From the NCBI GenBank assembly GCA_030673825.1, contig JAUTCS010000024.1:1-33020 (forward strand): a stretch of 33,020 bases of DNA, written 5' to 3'. Position numbers and translations under genes: made by a program. Positions 17,090 through 25,725 of the stretch are shown here, one piece after another. The notes below the pieces were generated by a model, which was not told where the DNA came from, did not search any database, and saw only the letters and a program-made list of their open reading frames with translations. Every line of letters starts with the position of its first letter. Position 1 is the stretch's first letter. Source of the stretch: Verrucomicrobiota bacterium JB024. Lineage in GTDB: Bacteria; Verrucomicrobiota; Verrucomicrobiia; Opitutales; Cerasicoccaceae.

Positions 17090-18121
17090 TTAGGCGTCCT
17101 GCGGGCAGGGACCGGTGGACTGGCGCACCATCAGGCGCGCGGGCAGCCGGTCCTGCGAGGCCACAGGAGCGGGTTGTTTCTGATGCTTGGCTTCGATACG
17201 GTCGATCAGCAGCTTGGCGGCCCGGCGCCCGATCTCGCGGGGGTCTTGCGTCACAGTGGTGATCTGGGGACGCACATGGCGGACCAGGCTCAGGTCGCCA
17301 AAGCCAGTAATCGACAAATCCTTGGGCACGCTTAAGCCCATGTCCGCTGCGGCGGAAAGGACCTGAAGGGCGACCTCGTCGTTGAAACACATGATCGCGG
17401 TCGGTCGGTCGGGCTCGGAAAGCAGTTCGCGGGTCAGTTCGTAGGCTTCCTCCGAAGGGTAGCTCTGGATGTCGCGCAGCCACTTCTCGTGAATGGCCAC
17501 TCCGTGCCGGATCATGGCGTTCTGAAAGCCCAGCAGGCGGTCCTTGCCGGTGCTGCCGTGGGTGAAGCCCAGATGGGCGATGCGGCGGTGCCCGAGTTCC
17601 AGCAGGTGCTCGGTCGCAGCGAAAGCGCCCTCAACGTCCTGACTGCCGACGAGGTCGTATTGGCAACCGGGCCAGGTCTGGTCCACCACCACGACGGGAT
17701 TCGGAAACGCGCGCAGTTCTTCTAAATAGGCACCCTGCGGATAGGCGGCGGGGGGAAACATCAGGATACCGTCCACCCGGCGACCGGCGAGGTTGCCAAG
17801 GGCACGCACGCCCTCCTGCACATTGCGCTCCCAATAGATGACCATGGCGTCGTAAGAGGCTTCGTAAAGCACCTCGAAAATTCCGGCCACGATCTTGCCG
17901 GCAAACTCGTCATCGAACTGGCTGCACGTAATCCCGACCATCATGCTACGGCCTCGCTGGATCGAATGAACGAGCTGATTGGGGCGGTAATTATGCTGAC
18001 GGGCAACGCTCAGGATGCGCTCGCGTGTCGCCTTCCCCACCCCCGGCTTTCCGCTGATAGCTTTGGAGGCCGTACTGAGCGAGACTCCACAGATTTCCGA
18101 GATGCGGTTGAGCGAAACCAT
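17090..18121 (-). CDS. LacI-family transcriptional regulator 1
   Basis: The 343-residue protein has a LacI-type helix-turn-helix at residues 1-50 (LNRISEICGVSLSTASKAISGKPGVGKATRERIL) followed by a hinge and a periplasmic-binding-protein-like sensor domain (residues about 60-335) with MMVGITCSQFD, TEHLLELGHRRIAHLGF and PTAIMCFNDEVALQVL. These regulators bind an inverted-repeat operator and release it, or bind it, on sensing a sugar. It is the first gene of the operon leading to the pseudopilin, the binding-like protein and the hydrolase, and is divergent to the fucosidase, so both units are plausible targets. The ligand cannot be deduced. Start ATG 18121 directly precedes the DNA-binding domain. 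Confidence 0.93.
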   Translation of the reverse strand: MVSLNRISEICGVSLSTASKAISGKPGVGKATRERILSVARQHNYRPNQLVHSIQRGRSMMVGITCSQFDDEFAGKIVAGIFEVLYEASYDAMVIYWERNVQEGVRALGNLAGRRVDGILMFPPAAYPQGAYLEELRAFPNPVVVVDQTWPGCQYDLVGSQDVEGAFAATEHLLELGHRRIAHLGFTHGSTGKDRLLGFQNAMIRHGVAIHEKWLRDIQSYPSEEAYELTRELLSEPDRPTAIMCFNDEVALQVLSAAADMGLSVPKDLSITGFGDLSLVRHVRPQITTVTQDPREIGRRAAKLLIDRIEAKHQKQPAPVASQDRLPARLMVRQSTGPCPQDA

Positions 18122-18388
18122 GATGTAAAGATGGACGAATTTTCTATTTTACGCAAGTACTTTCGTCAATTTTTGATCTTTCTATAATACCATTAAAAGC
18201 AATATTTTACGTAATTATTTATTGATTTATTAAAAAATATAATGAAAATACTATTTACCGCGGAACCGCGGACATCCGCCCCATCACGAGCGGTTGTTGC
18301 GTCACGGTGAACGGTAAACCATAACGTGTCATACGCTTGCCCCGTGTACTTAGCCGAAAAACCGACACGCCCTCTCTCCGGAAAGATC
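18122..18388. promoter_or_regulatory. AT-rich divergent promoter region (LacI 1 / fucosidase)
   Basis: The first 130 bases are strikingly AT-rich compared with the GC-rich surroundings. TATAAT hexamers occur at 18183-18188 and 18238-18243 on the plus strand, without perfect -35 boxes. TTACGTAA at 18207-18214 is a perfect palindrome with a central CG, and its flanks are also roughly symmetric, the general form of a LacI-family operator. A second palindrome, ccgcggaaccgcgg, lies near 18260. The fucosidase start is preceded by GGAAAG at 18380-18385, an acceptable Shine-Dalgarno sequence. Confidence 0.5.
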
Positions 18389-20173
18389 ATGAACACATCC
18401 ACTCAAGAAACCGGCACACTCCCCCACCTCGGCCCGGCACGCCCAGCCGCCAAAACCGACCGTCTGGCGTGGTGGCGGCGGGCGCGCTTCGGTCTCTTCA
18501 TCCACTGGGGCCCCTACAGCCTGCTGGCCGGGGAGTGGCAGGGCAAGCGGATCGACGACGGCATCGGCTACGGCGTGGGTGAATGGATTATGTACAACGC
18601 GCAGATACCGGTCAGCGAGTACGAGCAGGTCGCCCGCGCCTTTAACCCGGTCGAGTTCGACGCGGAGGCATGGGCTTCCCTCGCCGCCCGCACCGGCCAA
18701 AAGTACCTCATTATCACGGCCAAGCACCACGACGGCTTCGCCCTCTTTGACTCCCGCGCCAGCGACTACAATATCGTCGAGGCGACAGGCTTCGGGCGCG
18801 ACATTATAAAAGAGCTGGCCGCGGCCTGCCGGCGGCACGGCATCCGCTTCGGCATTTATTATTCCCACGCGCAGGACTGGCGTCACCCCGGCGGGGCGGC
18901 CTTTAACGGGCGCGACGATCCAACCGCGCCCTGGTCCGGCGGAGAACCGGGGGCCGGGCGCTGGGATCCCGTCCAAGAGGGCGATTTCGACGAGTATTTG
19001 CAAAAGGTCGCCCAGCAGCAGGTGCTGGAGCTGCTGACCCGCTACGGACCGATTGACATTTTCTGGTGGGACACGCCCATCGGGATGACCCCCGAACGCG
19101 CCGCTTCCTTCCAGAGCCTGCTCCAACTCCAGCCCGACATCATCACCAACAACCGGCTCCTCGATCCCGACCACCCCAACGCCTTCAGCGGCGATACCGA
19201 GACGCCCGAGCAGTACATCCCCGCCACTGGCCTGAAGGGCCGCGAATTCGAGGTCTGCATGACGGTCAACGACACCTGGGGCTACAAGGAGCACGACCAC
19301 AACTGGAAATCCACCCGCACCCTGATCCGGCAACTGGTGGACACCGTTTCCAAGGGCGGCAACTTCCTACTCAACATCGGGCCCGACGCCCTGGGCCGCA
19401 TCCCTCCAGCCTGCCTGGAGCGTCTGGAGGCCGTTGGGCGCTGGATGGACGTGAACGCCGAATCGATCGACGGCGCCGAGGCCAGCCCTTTCGCCAAGCT
19501 TCCCTGGGGGCGTTGCACCCGCCGCACCGAGGACAGAAAAACCTGCCTCTACCTCCATGTTTTCCGTTGGCCCGAAACGGGAGAGCTGCTCGTGCCCGGG
19601 CTGCGCTCAAGCGTAGCACAGGCGTCCTTGCTTGCCAGCGGCACCCCGCTGGAAACCGTACGCCGCGACAATGACACCCTCGTCAGCCTTCCGGCGCAGG
19701 CCCCTGACGCCGACGTCAGCGTGATCCGGTTGGAGCTGGACGGAGCGCCCGAAATCATTCCTCTTCGCCCCGGCCCCAACGCCGAGGGCCGACTCCGCCT
19801 CCCCGCTTGGCTGGCGGATATCCACAACCGCTCCTACGGCGGGCAGGCGTTCTTTGATGTGGATGCAGAGACGCCCGCCATTCGCGCCTGGACCGATTGC
19901 CAGACACGCCTCACCTGGGCCATCACGATCGACACGCCCGGAATCTATGAGCTTTCCGCCGAGTGGCTCTCCCCCACCCCCGGCGCAAGCCTATGCGTCA
20001 GCGTGGGCAACGACTCCACCGTCGCCGCGCTGCCGACGGAGCCCACACCGGGCCTGACATCGCTGGCACAGCTCACGCTCACCCAGACCGGCCCTTGTTT
20101 GCTAACGCTTGAGCCGTTGGAGGAGCGCTGGCGCGCCACCGACCTGGTCGCCCTGGAGCTGCGACGGCTTTAG
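18389..20173 (+). CDS. Alpha-L-fucosidase (GH29)
   Basis: This 594-residue GH29 enzyme removes terminal L-fucose from glycans with retention of configuration. The N-terminal barrel shows RARFGLFIHWGPYSLLAGEW, YLIITAKHHDGFALFDS with the paired histidines that hold fucose, and a YGPIDIFWWDTP segment whose aspartate (residue 228) fits the catalytic nucleophile. The helical-to-beta junction GNFLLNIGPDALGRIPP is typical. From about residue 430 a beta-rich C-terminal part follows, longer than in minimal members. No signal peptide is seen, so it may act in the cytoplasm on imported oligosaccharides. I chose ATG 18389 because GGAAAG precedes it; the frame is open further upstream to 18326, but that part has no family similarity. 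It is divergent to LacI 1 and convergent with LacI 2. Confidence 0.93.
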   Translation: MNTSTQETGTLPHLGPARPAAKTDRLAWWRRARFGLFIHWGPYSLLAGEWQGKRIDDGIGYGVGEWIMYNAQIPVSEYEQVARAFNPVEFDAEAWASLAARTGQKYLIITAKHHDGFALFDSRASDYNIVEATGFGRDIIKELAAACRRHGIRFGIYYSHAQDWRHPGGAAFNGRDDPTAPWSGGEPGAGRWDPVQEGDFDEYLQKVAQQQVLELLTRYGPIDIFWWDTPIGMTPERAASFQSLLQLQPDIITNNRLLDPDHPNAFSGDTETPEQYIPATGLKGREFEVCMTVNDTWGYKEHDHNWKSTRTLIRQLVDTVSKGGNFLLNIGPDALGRIPPACLERLEAVGRWMDVNAESIDGAEASPFAKLPWGRCTRRTEDRKTCLYLHVFRWPETGELLVPGLRSSVAQASLLASGTPLETVRRDNDTLVSLPAQAPDADVSVIRLELDGAPEIIPLRPGPNAEGRLRLPAWLADIHNRSYGGQAFFDVDAETPAIRAWTDCQTRLTWAITIDTPGIYELSAEWLSPTPGASLCVSVGNDSTVAALPTEPTPGLTSLAQLTLTQTGPCLLTLEPLEERWRATDLVALELRRL

Positions 20174-20200
20174 TCCCTGCCTCAGCCTACCTCAAAAAGA

Positions 20201-21286
20201 TCACGCGCGGGTTCTACCGGTGCGTGAACGCGAAGTGGCCTTCTTGCGTTTGGCCGAGGGCGGACGCATTCCCTTGCCCTCATACCAGCTTCCTGTCGTG
20301 AGCATGATGACGGGCTCTGCCGGAACACCCTGCTCGTGCATCAGTCGTGCGCGGATGAGAAGGTCCACCGCGCAGGTGGCGATGTGGGCGGTACTCTGAT
20401 AAATCCCGGAGATAGGCCCCTGCCGGTCGCGCACATCGAGCGAGATATAGCGACAACCGAGATCGTCCAACGGGAGGTCCCTCTGCCACTTGTCGCAGTC
20501 GCCGATAATGACATCGGGCTCCATCGCACGGAGCCATTCAATCAGCGCAGGCGAGTCAGGAGTAGTCTGCCGCCAGACACGCGCGGGATCATGGCCCCAG
20601 GCCAGAAAAGCGGCCGAATAGGCGCGGTCCGTGCGGGCTTCCAGATCATTGCGCACGAGCAGGCAGGGTCGCCGGTACCCCCGTTGCTCCAAGGTTTTGA
20701 GCGCGAGCACGACACATTGATAGTGGTTGGCCTGCGCCCGGTTCAGGACCGGCTCATGCAGTGAACTGCCGATACACACGACACTGAGTTCATCCCAGTC
20801 CAGCTTCGGGGCCGGAGTATTAGCCGGGAGCGGCGGAGTCAGAATAACGCCCTGAATACCCCGCGCTCGGAACATGCGCATAAGCACGCGCGGGGTCATC
20901 TCTTCGCTCAGGACGAGGTGATCAATGCTCCGCCCGTGTAACTGAGCCCCTTCGTTCAGGCCGCTAAGAATCTCCGCGTCGAAATCCGCCTGCACATTGA
21001 CGTTATGCCAGCGCAGCGGCCACCACAGCGCGGCGAAGGTCTCCTGATAATGGATTTGGCGGCGGTGGGCGAAGCTCGTCATTAGCTCGCTCACCATCGT
21101 GTCGGGGACGTAGCCGAGCGCTTTCGCGGTGCTCAGGATTTTTTCGCGAAGCTCGGGCTTGATGGAGGAGTCCGCCTTAAAAGCGCGCGAAACCGTCATC
21201 CGGGACACGCCCACCGCCTCGGCGATGGAACGCAGTGAGACCGTCGAGGACGCGTCGGGGTTTTTACCTCCAGGGGACGAGGCCAT
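20201..21286 (-). CDS. LacI-family transcriptional regulator 2
   Basis: The 361-residue protein begins with a short unconserved stretch followed by a LacI-type helix-turn-helix (SLRSIAEAVGVSRMTVSRAFKADSSIKPELREKIL, residues about 17-60) and a sensor domain of the periplasmic-binding fold. It ends in an unusual strongly basic tail (KRKKATSRSRTGRTRA) that is not typical for the family and might contact DNA. The gene is divergent to the beta-helix hydrolase at 21446, the likely target, and converges on the fucosidase gene with only 27 bases between their stop codons. The inducing sugar is not deducible. Start ATG 21286 leaves a normal N-terminus; the short unrelated frame upstream is discussed as a finding. 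Confidence 0.9.
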   Translation of the reverse strand: MASSPGGKNPDASSTVSLRSIAEAVGVSRMTVSRAFKADSSIKPELREKILSTAKALGYVPDTMVSELMTSFAHRRQIHYQETFAALWWPLRWHNVNVQADFDAEILSGLNEGAQLHGRSIDHLVLSEEMTPRVLMRMFRARGIQGVILTPPLPANTPAPKLDWDELSVVCIGSSLHEPVLNRAQANHYQCVVLALKTLEQRGYRRPCLLVRNDLEARTDRAYSAAFLAWGHDPARVWRQTTPDSPALIEWLRAMEPDVIIGDCDKWQRDLPLDDLGCRYISLDVRDRQGPISGIYQSTAHIATCAVDLLIRARLMHEQGVPAEPVIMLTTGSWYEGKGMRPPSAKRKKATSRSRTGRTRA

Positions 21287-21392
21287 GATCCCGCATGCTG
21301 GCTAAGCCGCAACACACGGTCAACGCCATTCTCCCAGGCTTCGCCGTAATGGGACAGTAACAACAGGCGCGGTGTTTCGTCCATAGGGGTAT

Positions 21393-21416
21393 CGAGGCAT
21401 ATTTCATCCTGCCTCG
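21393..21416. promoter_or_regulatory. Inverted repeat upstream of the beta-helix hydrolase
   Basis: CGAGGCA (21393-21399) and TGCCTCG (21410-21416) form a perfect seven-base inverted repeat with a 10-base spacer, 30 bases before the hydrolase ATG and in the divergent gap of LacI 2. It could be an operator or an mRNA hairpin. Confidence 0.35.
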
Positions 21417-21445
21417 TGCACGTTATTTTAATCACTAAATCACCC

Positions 21446-23857
21446 ATGCGTTTTACCAAAATCCACACAATCAAGATGCTTGTTATGAACTCCCTGTGTT
21501 TGGCCGCGGTCGGAACCGCCTCCGCGGATGTCCTGTCCCTGAGCCCGATGGCCGACGGCTTCATCCGCTCCACACAGTCAGCGCAAGCCTGTCGCAACAT
21601 CAGCAATAACACCTTCCTGATCGGCAGCACCGCCCAGCCCGGTGACACCCTCCGCGGCGTGGTCGCCTTTGACCTGAATGCGCCCGAGCTCAAGGACGCA
21701 ACCATCCTCAACGCCCGTCTCGTCGTAGACATCAAGGACCGCGATGTCAGCGGTGGTGGAAGCGTCTCTATGGACCGCATTGTTGAACTGCGTCCGCTCT
21801 CCGTCTCCTTCGACGAGGCCACCGTAGACTGGCTCAGTAGCGCCAGCGGCACCCCCTGGGCCCTGGTGGGCGGGGACTTCGGCGAGCCCCTCGCGACCGT
21901 CACGGCGAACCCTGCCACGGTCGCCCCGAAGCAGTCCCTGACCTTCGAGAGCGACGCGCTCACACAGGCCGTTCAGACCGCGCTCGGCGGTAAGATTTCA
22001 CTCCTGCTCAAGCTCGCCACCGAGAACACGCAACGCGGCATCTTCCGCTTCCAGTCTGGCTCGCCGCGCCTGATCCTTGAGTACACGCCCGCCGCCACCA
22101 GTTCGTGGTACCAACTTGCCCCCGGCCAGCCCGAAGCGCCCGCCCCAGGCGTCTCGCCCGTCCCCGGCAGTCTACTGGAGCCGCGCAGCCAACGCTACGC
22201 CGTCGTGGCCGGCGGCCACCCGGTCGAGGTGCGGGCCAACCGCTACGACTTCGACGTGGCGATGTTCACCATGACGGATGAGCCGGTTATGGTGGACGTC
22301 ATGGTGAAGGACGACTTCAGCGCCTTTACCCTCAAACCCGACCGCCACGGCCTCGCCGTGGAGCGCCTCGGTCAGACCCTGCGCTTCACGCTGGACAAGC
22401 CCGCCCGGATCGTCCTCCAGATACCCGGCAGCACCCCGTTGGCCCTCCTCGTGACACCCGCCGAAACGGACATCCCTGACGCCTCGGCCCCGGATGTCCT
22501 ATACTTCCAGCCCGGCCTGACCAACGCCGGCACGATCAAGCCCAGCAGCGGACAGACCGTGTACCTGGCCCCCGGCGCGCTCGTGCGCGGCCGCATCGAG
22601 GCCCGCGACGTGCAGAACGTCCGCATCATGGGCCGTGGCATCCTCGACGTGAGCGGTCACTCCACCCAGGCCAACCACAAGCCCGGCATCCTTTTTGAAA
22701 ACAGCGAAAACATCCTCGTCGAAGGTATCGGCGTGCGCAGCTTCAACGGCTGGTGGCAGACGCTCTACCTCAACTCCCGGGACATCACCGTCGCGCACGT
22801 GAATCTCTTCGGCATCGGCGTGAACACCGACGGGGTGGACATCGACGCGGTGAAAAACTTCGTCGTACGCGAGAGCTTCATCCGAGCCGAGGACGACGGC
22901 CTCGGCTGGCACTCCCTCGACGCCGCCGCCAACGGCGAGATGATCACCGAAAACGCCCTCGCCGAGGACCTCGTCATCTGGAACACCACCGCGGGCAACG
23001 GCATCCGCATCGGCGCCTCCATGGAGGGCCAGCTCTGGCGCGACATCACCATCCGCCGCGTGGACATCCTCCAGCACGCCGGTTCAGGCATCTACAGCGA
23101 CTACTCGGACTGGGCCTGGGCGGAGAACCTCCGCTTCGAGGACATGACCATCGAGAAACCCTCCGCACCGATCGACTTCTACATCGACCGAACCCGCTAC
23201 AGCAATGCCAGCGGCCACCTCGACCGCCGCGGCAACATCGACCGCCTGCTCTTTGAAAAGATCGTCATGAACGGCGGGACCATCCGTCTGGGCGGGTACG
23301 ATGCCGAGCACCAGATCAGCACCGTTCGCTTTAACGACTGCGTCAACGCCGGGGTGCCGGTCGATACCCCCGACAAGATCACCGTCAACGCCTTCGTCAC
23401 CGACGTCGCCTTTAACCAGCCCCTGCCGCCGGAGCCGTCCACCGCCGAGGGCGTGATCGACCTGACCGCGTGCGAATCAACCTCCAGCGGCGCTCCCCAG
23501 TACATCGCCCGCGCCCCGCTGTCCGCCGCCGGTCGCACCCGCGTGCTCGCCGCCGAGGGTCCCGGTGCCTCCATCATGCACGAGGTGACCGCCCCGCAAG
23601 AAGGCGCCTTCGCCACGGCGCTGACTATCCTGGCCACCCCGCAGGGCGGCGTCGCCGAGCTTTCGCTCAACGGCACCCCCGTCGCCAGCGAGGTGGACTT
23701 TTACGCCGAGAGCACGACCGAGAAGACGATCGACATCGGCGAGCTCGCCATGAATACCGACGGCCCCCAGCAACTGCAGCTCACCGTAACCGGCAAGAAC
23801 CCGGCCAGCACGGGCTACCACATCGAGTTGGATTCACTAAGCCTCGCCGCGAAGTAA
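21446..23857 (+). CDS. Exported beta-helix glycoside hydrolase (GH28/GH49-like) with N-terminal DNRLRE-type domain
   Basis: The 803-residue protein has a signal peptide (MRFTKIHTIKMLVMNSLCLA, cleavage near ASADV) and three parts. Residues about 27-216 form a DNRLRE/CBM96-like beta domain (LRGVVAFDLN, ISLLLKLATENTQRGIFRF). Residues about 350-630 form a right-handed parallel beta-helix with VYLAPGALVRGRIEARDVQNVRIMGRGILD, NTDGVDID (near 459) and AEDDGLGWHS (near 481). These motifs resemble the GH28 polygalacturonase or GH49 active site, but GH28's GDDCIA is replaced by EDDGLG, so substrate and family are uncertain. The last 120 residues look like another binding domain. I chose ATG 21446 because an upstream ATG at 21416 adds residues without signal character. 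It begins a unit with the symporter, 29 bases downstream. Confidence 0.86.
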   Translation: MRFTKIHTIKMLVMNSLCLAAVGTASADVLSLSPMADGFIRSTQSAQACRNISNNTFLIGSTAQPGDTLRGVVAFDLNAPELKDATILNARLVVDIKDRDVSGGGSVSMDRIVELRPLSVSFDEATVDWLSSASGTPWALVGGDFGEPLATVTANPATVAPKQSLTFESDALTQAVQTALGGKISLLLKLATENTQRGIFRFQSGSPRLILEYTPAATSSWYQLAPGQPEAPAPGVSPVPGSLLEPRSQRYAVVAGGHPVEVRANRYDFDVAMFTMTDEPVMVDVMVKDDFSAFTLKPDRHGLAVERLGQTLRFTLDKPARIVLQIPGSTPLALLVTPAETDIPDASAPDVLYFQPGLTNAGTIKPSSGQTVYLAPGALVRGRIEARDVQNVRIMGRGILDVSGHSTQANHKPGILFENSENILVEGIGVRSFNGWWQTLYLNSRDITVAHVNLFGIGVNTDGVDIDAVKNFVVRESFIRAEDDGLGWHSLDAAANGEMITENALAEDLVIWNTTAGNGIRIGASMEGQLWRDITIRRVDILQHAGSGIYSDYSDWAWAENLRFEDMTIEKPSAPIDFYIDRTRYSNASGHLDRRGNIDRLLFEKIVMNGGTIRLGGYDAEHQISTVRFNDCVNAGVPVDTPDKITVNAFVTDVAFNQPLPPEPSTAEGVIDLTACESTSSGAPQYIARAPLSAAGRTRVLAAEGPGASIMHEVTAPQEGAFATALTILATPQGGVAELSLNGTPVASEVDFYAESTTEKTIDIGELAMNTDGPQQLQLTVTGKNPASTGYHIELDSLSLAAK

Positions 23858-23886
23858 ACCGCCCCCCCACCTGTTTCCGCCTTTTC

Positions 23887-25605
23887 ATGCACACCGTCGA
23901 TTACTGCGTGCTCACCCTTTACCTGGCCGGAATTTTCCTGGTCGGCCTGTTCCTTTCCGCGAAAAACAAGAGCACAGACGACATGTTTGCCGCGGGCGGA
24001 GAATCCCCCTGGTGGACCTCCGGACTGAGCTCGTTTATGACGATGTTTTCGGCGGGAACCTTCGTCGTCTGGGGCGGGATCGCCTACCGGCTCGGGCTTG
24101 TCGCCGTGGTCATCAACCTGTGCTACGGGGTGGCGGCAATCCTCGTGGGTTACTTCGTGGCGGGGCACTGGAAACGTATGGGCGTGCGCACCCCGGCGGA
24201 GTTCATCGAGCTGCGCTTCGGCGCGTCGGCGGTGCAGTTCTACACGTGGGCGATGATGGTCTTCCGCATCGTTGGCGTGGCCGTCTCGCTCTACTCGCTC
24301 TCGATCGTGCTGGTGGCCATGATGCCCCTGCCCGAGGGCACCCCGCTGCGCGACCCGGCCACCGGCAACCTGTCCCTGACCTGGGCCATCGTCATCTTTG
24401 GCGGGATCGTCGTCATCTACACCATGGCCGGGGGCCTGTGGGCCGTCCTGATGACGGACGTGCTCCAGTTCATCGTGCTGAACCTCGCGGTCATTTTCAT
24501 CGTGCCGCTGGCCTTTCACAGCGTGGGCGGGATCAGCGCGTTCATAGAGCGGGCGCCGGAGGGATTTTTCGCCCTAACCAGCGACCGCTACACGGTCTTT
24601 TTCCTGCTGGGCTGGGTGCTCATTCACTTTTTCATGATCGGGGCCGAGTGGGCCTTCGCGCAGCGCTTCATCTGCGTCTCCAGCGAGCGCGACGCCCGCA
24701 AGAGCTGCTACCTCTTCGGCGGGCTTTACCTGTTCAGCCCGCTGCTGTGGCTGCTGCCGCCGATGATCTACCGCACCATCGACCCTAACGCCGACCCCCA
24801 GCAAGCCTACATCCTCTCCTGCCGCGCGGTGCTGCCCGCCGGGATGATCGGGCTGATGGTCGCGGCGATGTTCTCGGCCACGGCGAGCATGGTCAGCTCC
24901 CAGCTCAACGTCTTCGCCGGCGTGCTGACGGACGAATTTTACCGCCGCCTGCTGCGCCCGCTGGCCAGCGAACGCCACCTCATGCGCGCTGGTCGCGCCT
25001 TTACCATCGTCTTGGGGGCTGCGCTGATCGGCGTCTCTCTGCTCATCCCCCGCCTCGGTGGCGCGGAAAAGGTTGTGGTCGCTGTCACCAGTCTGATGGT
25101 CGGCCCGCTGCTGGCCCCGACAATCTGGGGGCTGTTCAGCCGCCGCCTCAGCCTGAACGCTATCTGGATCACCATTGGGATAAGCTTCGCCTGCGGGCTC
25201 GTTCTCAAGCTCGGGCTCGGCGAAGGCGGTTTCCTCATCAATTCCTGGACGCAAAACCTCTCCGACTGGGTGGTGGCTAACGGTACGATGGTTGACCTCA
25301 TCGTCGGGGTGGCCGTGCCGGTCGCTCTCCTGTCCGTCCTTCACTTCTCCAGCCGGCAGACTGCCGGCGGCTGGCTGCGCGTGGAGCGCAAAATCCATGA
25401 CGTGCGCATCGTCGGAAAGGTGACGCAGGCCAGCGACATGCCCGCGCTCATCGTGAGCGGATGCCTGCTGGTGTGCGCGCTGCTGATGTTTGCCCTGCTC
25501 CCCTTTAACCAGAGCGGGCATGGCATCCTGACCGCATTCGGCTGCGTGCTCCTGCTCCTGTCAGGGTCGATTTTCCTTTCCCTGAAATTCAAACGAATTC
25601 GATGA
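23887..25605 (+). CDS. Sodium/solute symporter (SSS family)
   Basis: The 572-residue product is a multi-pass transporter with about 13 hydrophobic segments, starting MHTVDYCVLTLYLAGIFLVG. The pattern (FMTMFSAGTFVVWGG, a long first loop, WAVLMTDVLQFIVLN, QRFICVSSERDARKSCY, GLMVAAMFSATASMVSSQLNVFAG) is that of the SSS family, which couples uptake of sugars or other solutes to the sodium gradient; the Ser-Ser sequence and the alternate helix patterns are like those of SGLT-type members. The solute cannot be read from sequence, but the position after a secreted hydrolase suggests a mono- or oligosaccharide product, perhaps a uronide or fucose. The start ATG 23887 follows 29 bases after the hydrolase stop. 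An upstream in-frame extension to 23470 overlaps the hydrolase gene and is not used. Confidence 0.92.
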   Translation: MHTVDYCVLTLYLAGIFLVGLFLSAKNKSTDDMFAAGGESPWWTSGLSSFMTMFSAGTFVVWGGIAYRLGLVAVVINLCYGVAAILVGYFVAGHWKRMGVRTPAEFIELRFGASAVQFYTWAMMVFRIVGVAVSLYSLSIVLVAMMPLPEGTPLRDPATGNLSLTWAIVIFGGIVVIYTMAGGLWAVLMTDVLQFIVLNLAVIFIVPLAFHSVGGISAFIERAPEGFFALTSDRYTVFFLLGWVLIHFFMIGAEWAFAQRFICVSSERDARKSCYLFGGLYLFSPLLWLLPPMIYRTIDPNADPQQAYILSCRAVLPAGMIGLMVAAMFSATASMVSSQLNVFAGVLTDEFYRRLLRPLASERHLMRAGRAFTIVLGAALIGVSLLIPRLGGAEKVVVAVTSLMVGPLLAPTIWGLFSRRLSLNAIWITIGISFACGLVLKLGLGEGGFLINSWTQNLSDWVVANGTMVDLIVGVAVPVALLSVLHFSSRQTAGGWLRVERKIHDVRIVGKVTQASDMPALIVSGCLLVCALLMFALLPFNQSGHGILTAFGCVLLLLSGSIFLSLKFKRIR

Positions 25606-25725
25606 TCCCGATTTGCCTTTGAATACATACAAGCCGATATTTCTTCACCGTTGTGACTGTAACACCAACAGGCCGGTTTCCAAATTCCCCAATCCAGATA
25701 GATTGTTACCTAACCTCAAATACCC

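Noticed and set aside
23470-23886. An upstream extension of the symporter frame
   Set aside because: It overlaps the end of the hydrolase gene, is Arg/His-rich, and the true membrane protein starts at ATG 23887.
24574-25521. A 315-residue minus-strand frame inside the symporter gene
   Set aside because: Strongly charged His/Gln/Glu-rich antisense frame; the plus strand shows membrane segments of a known transporter family.
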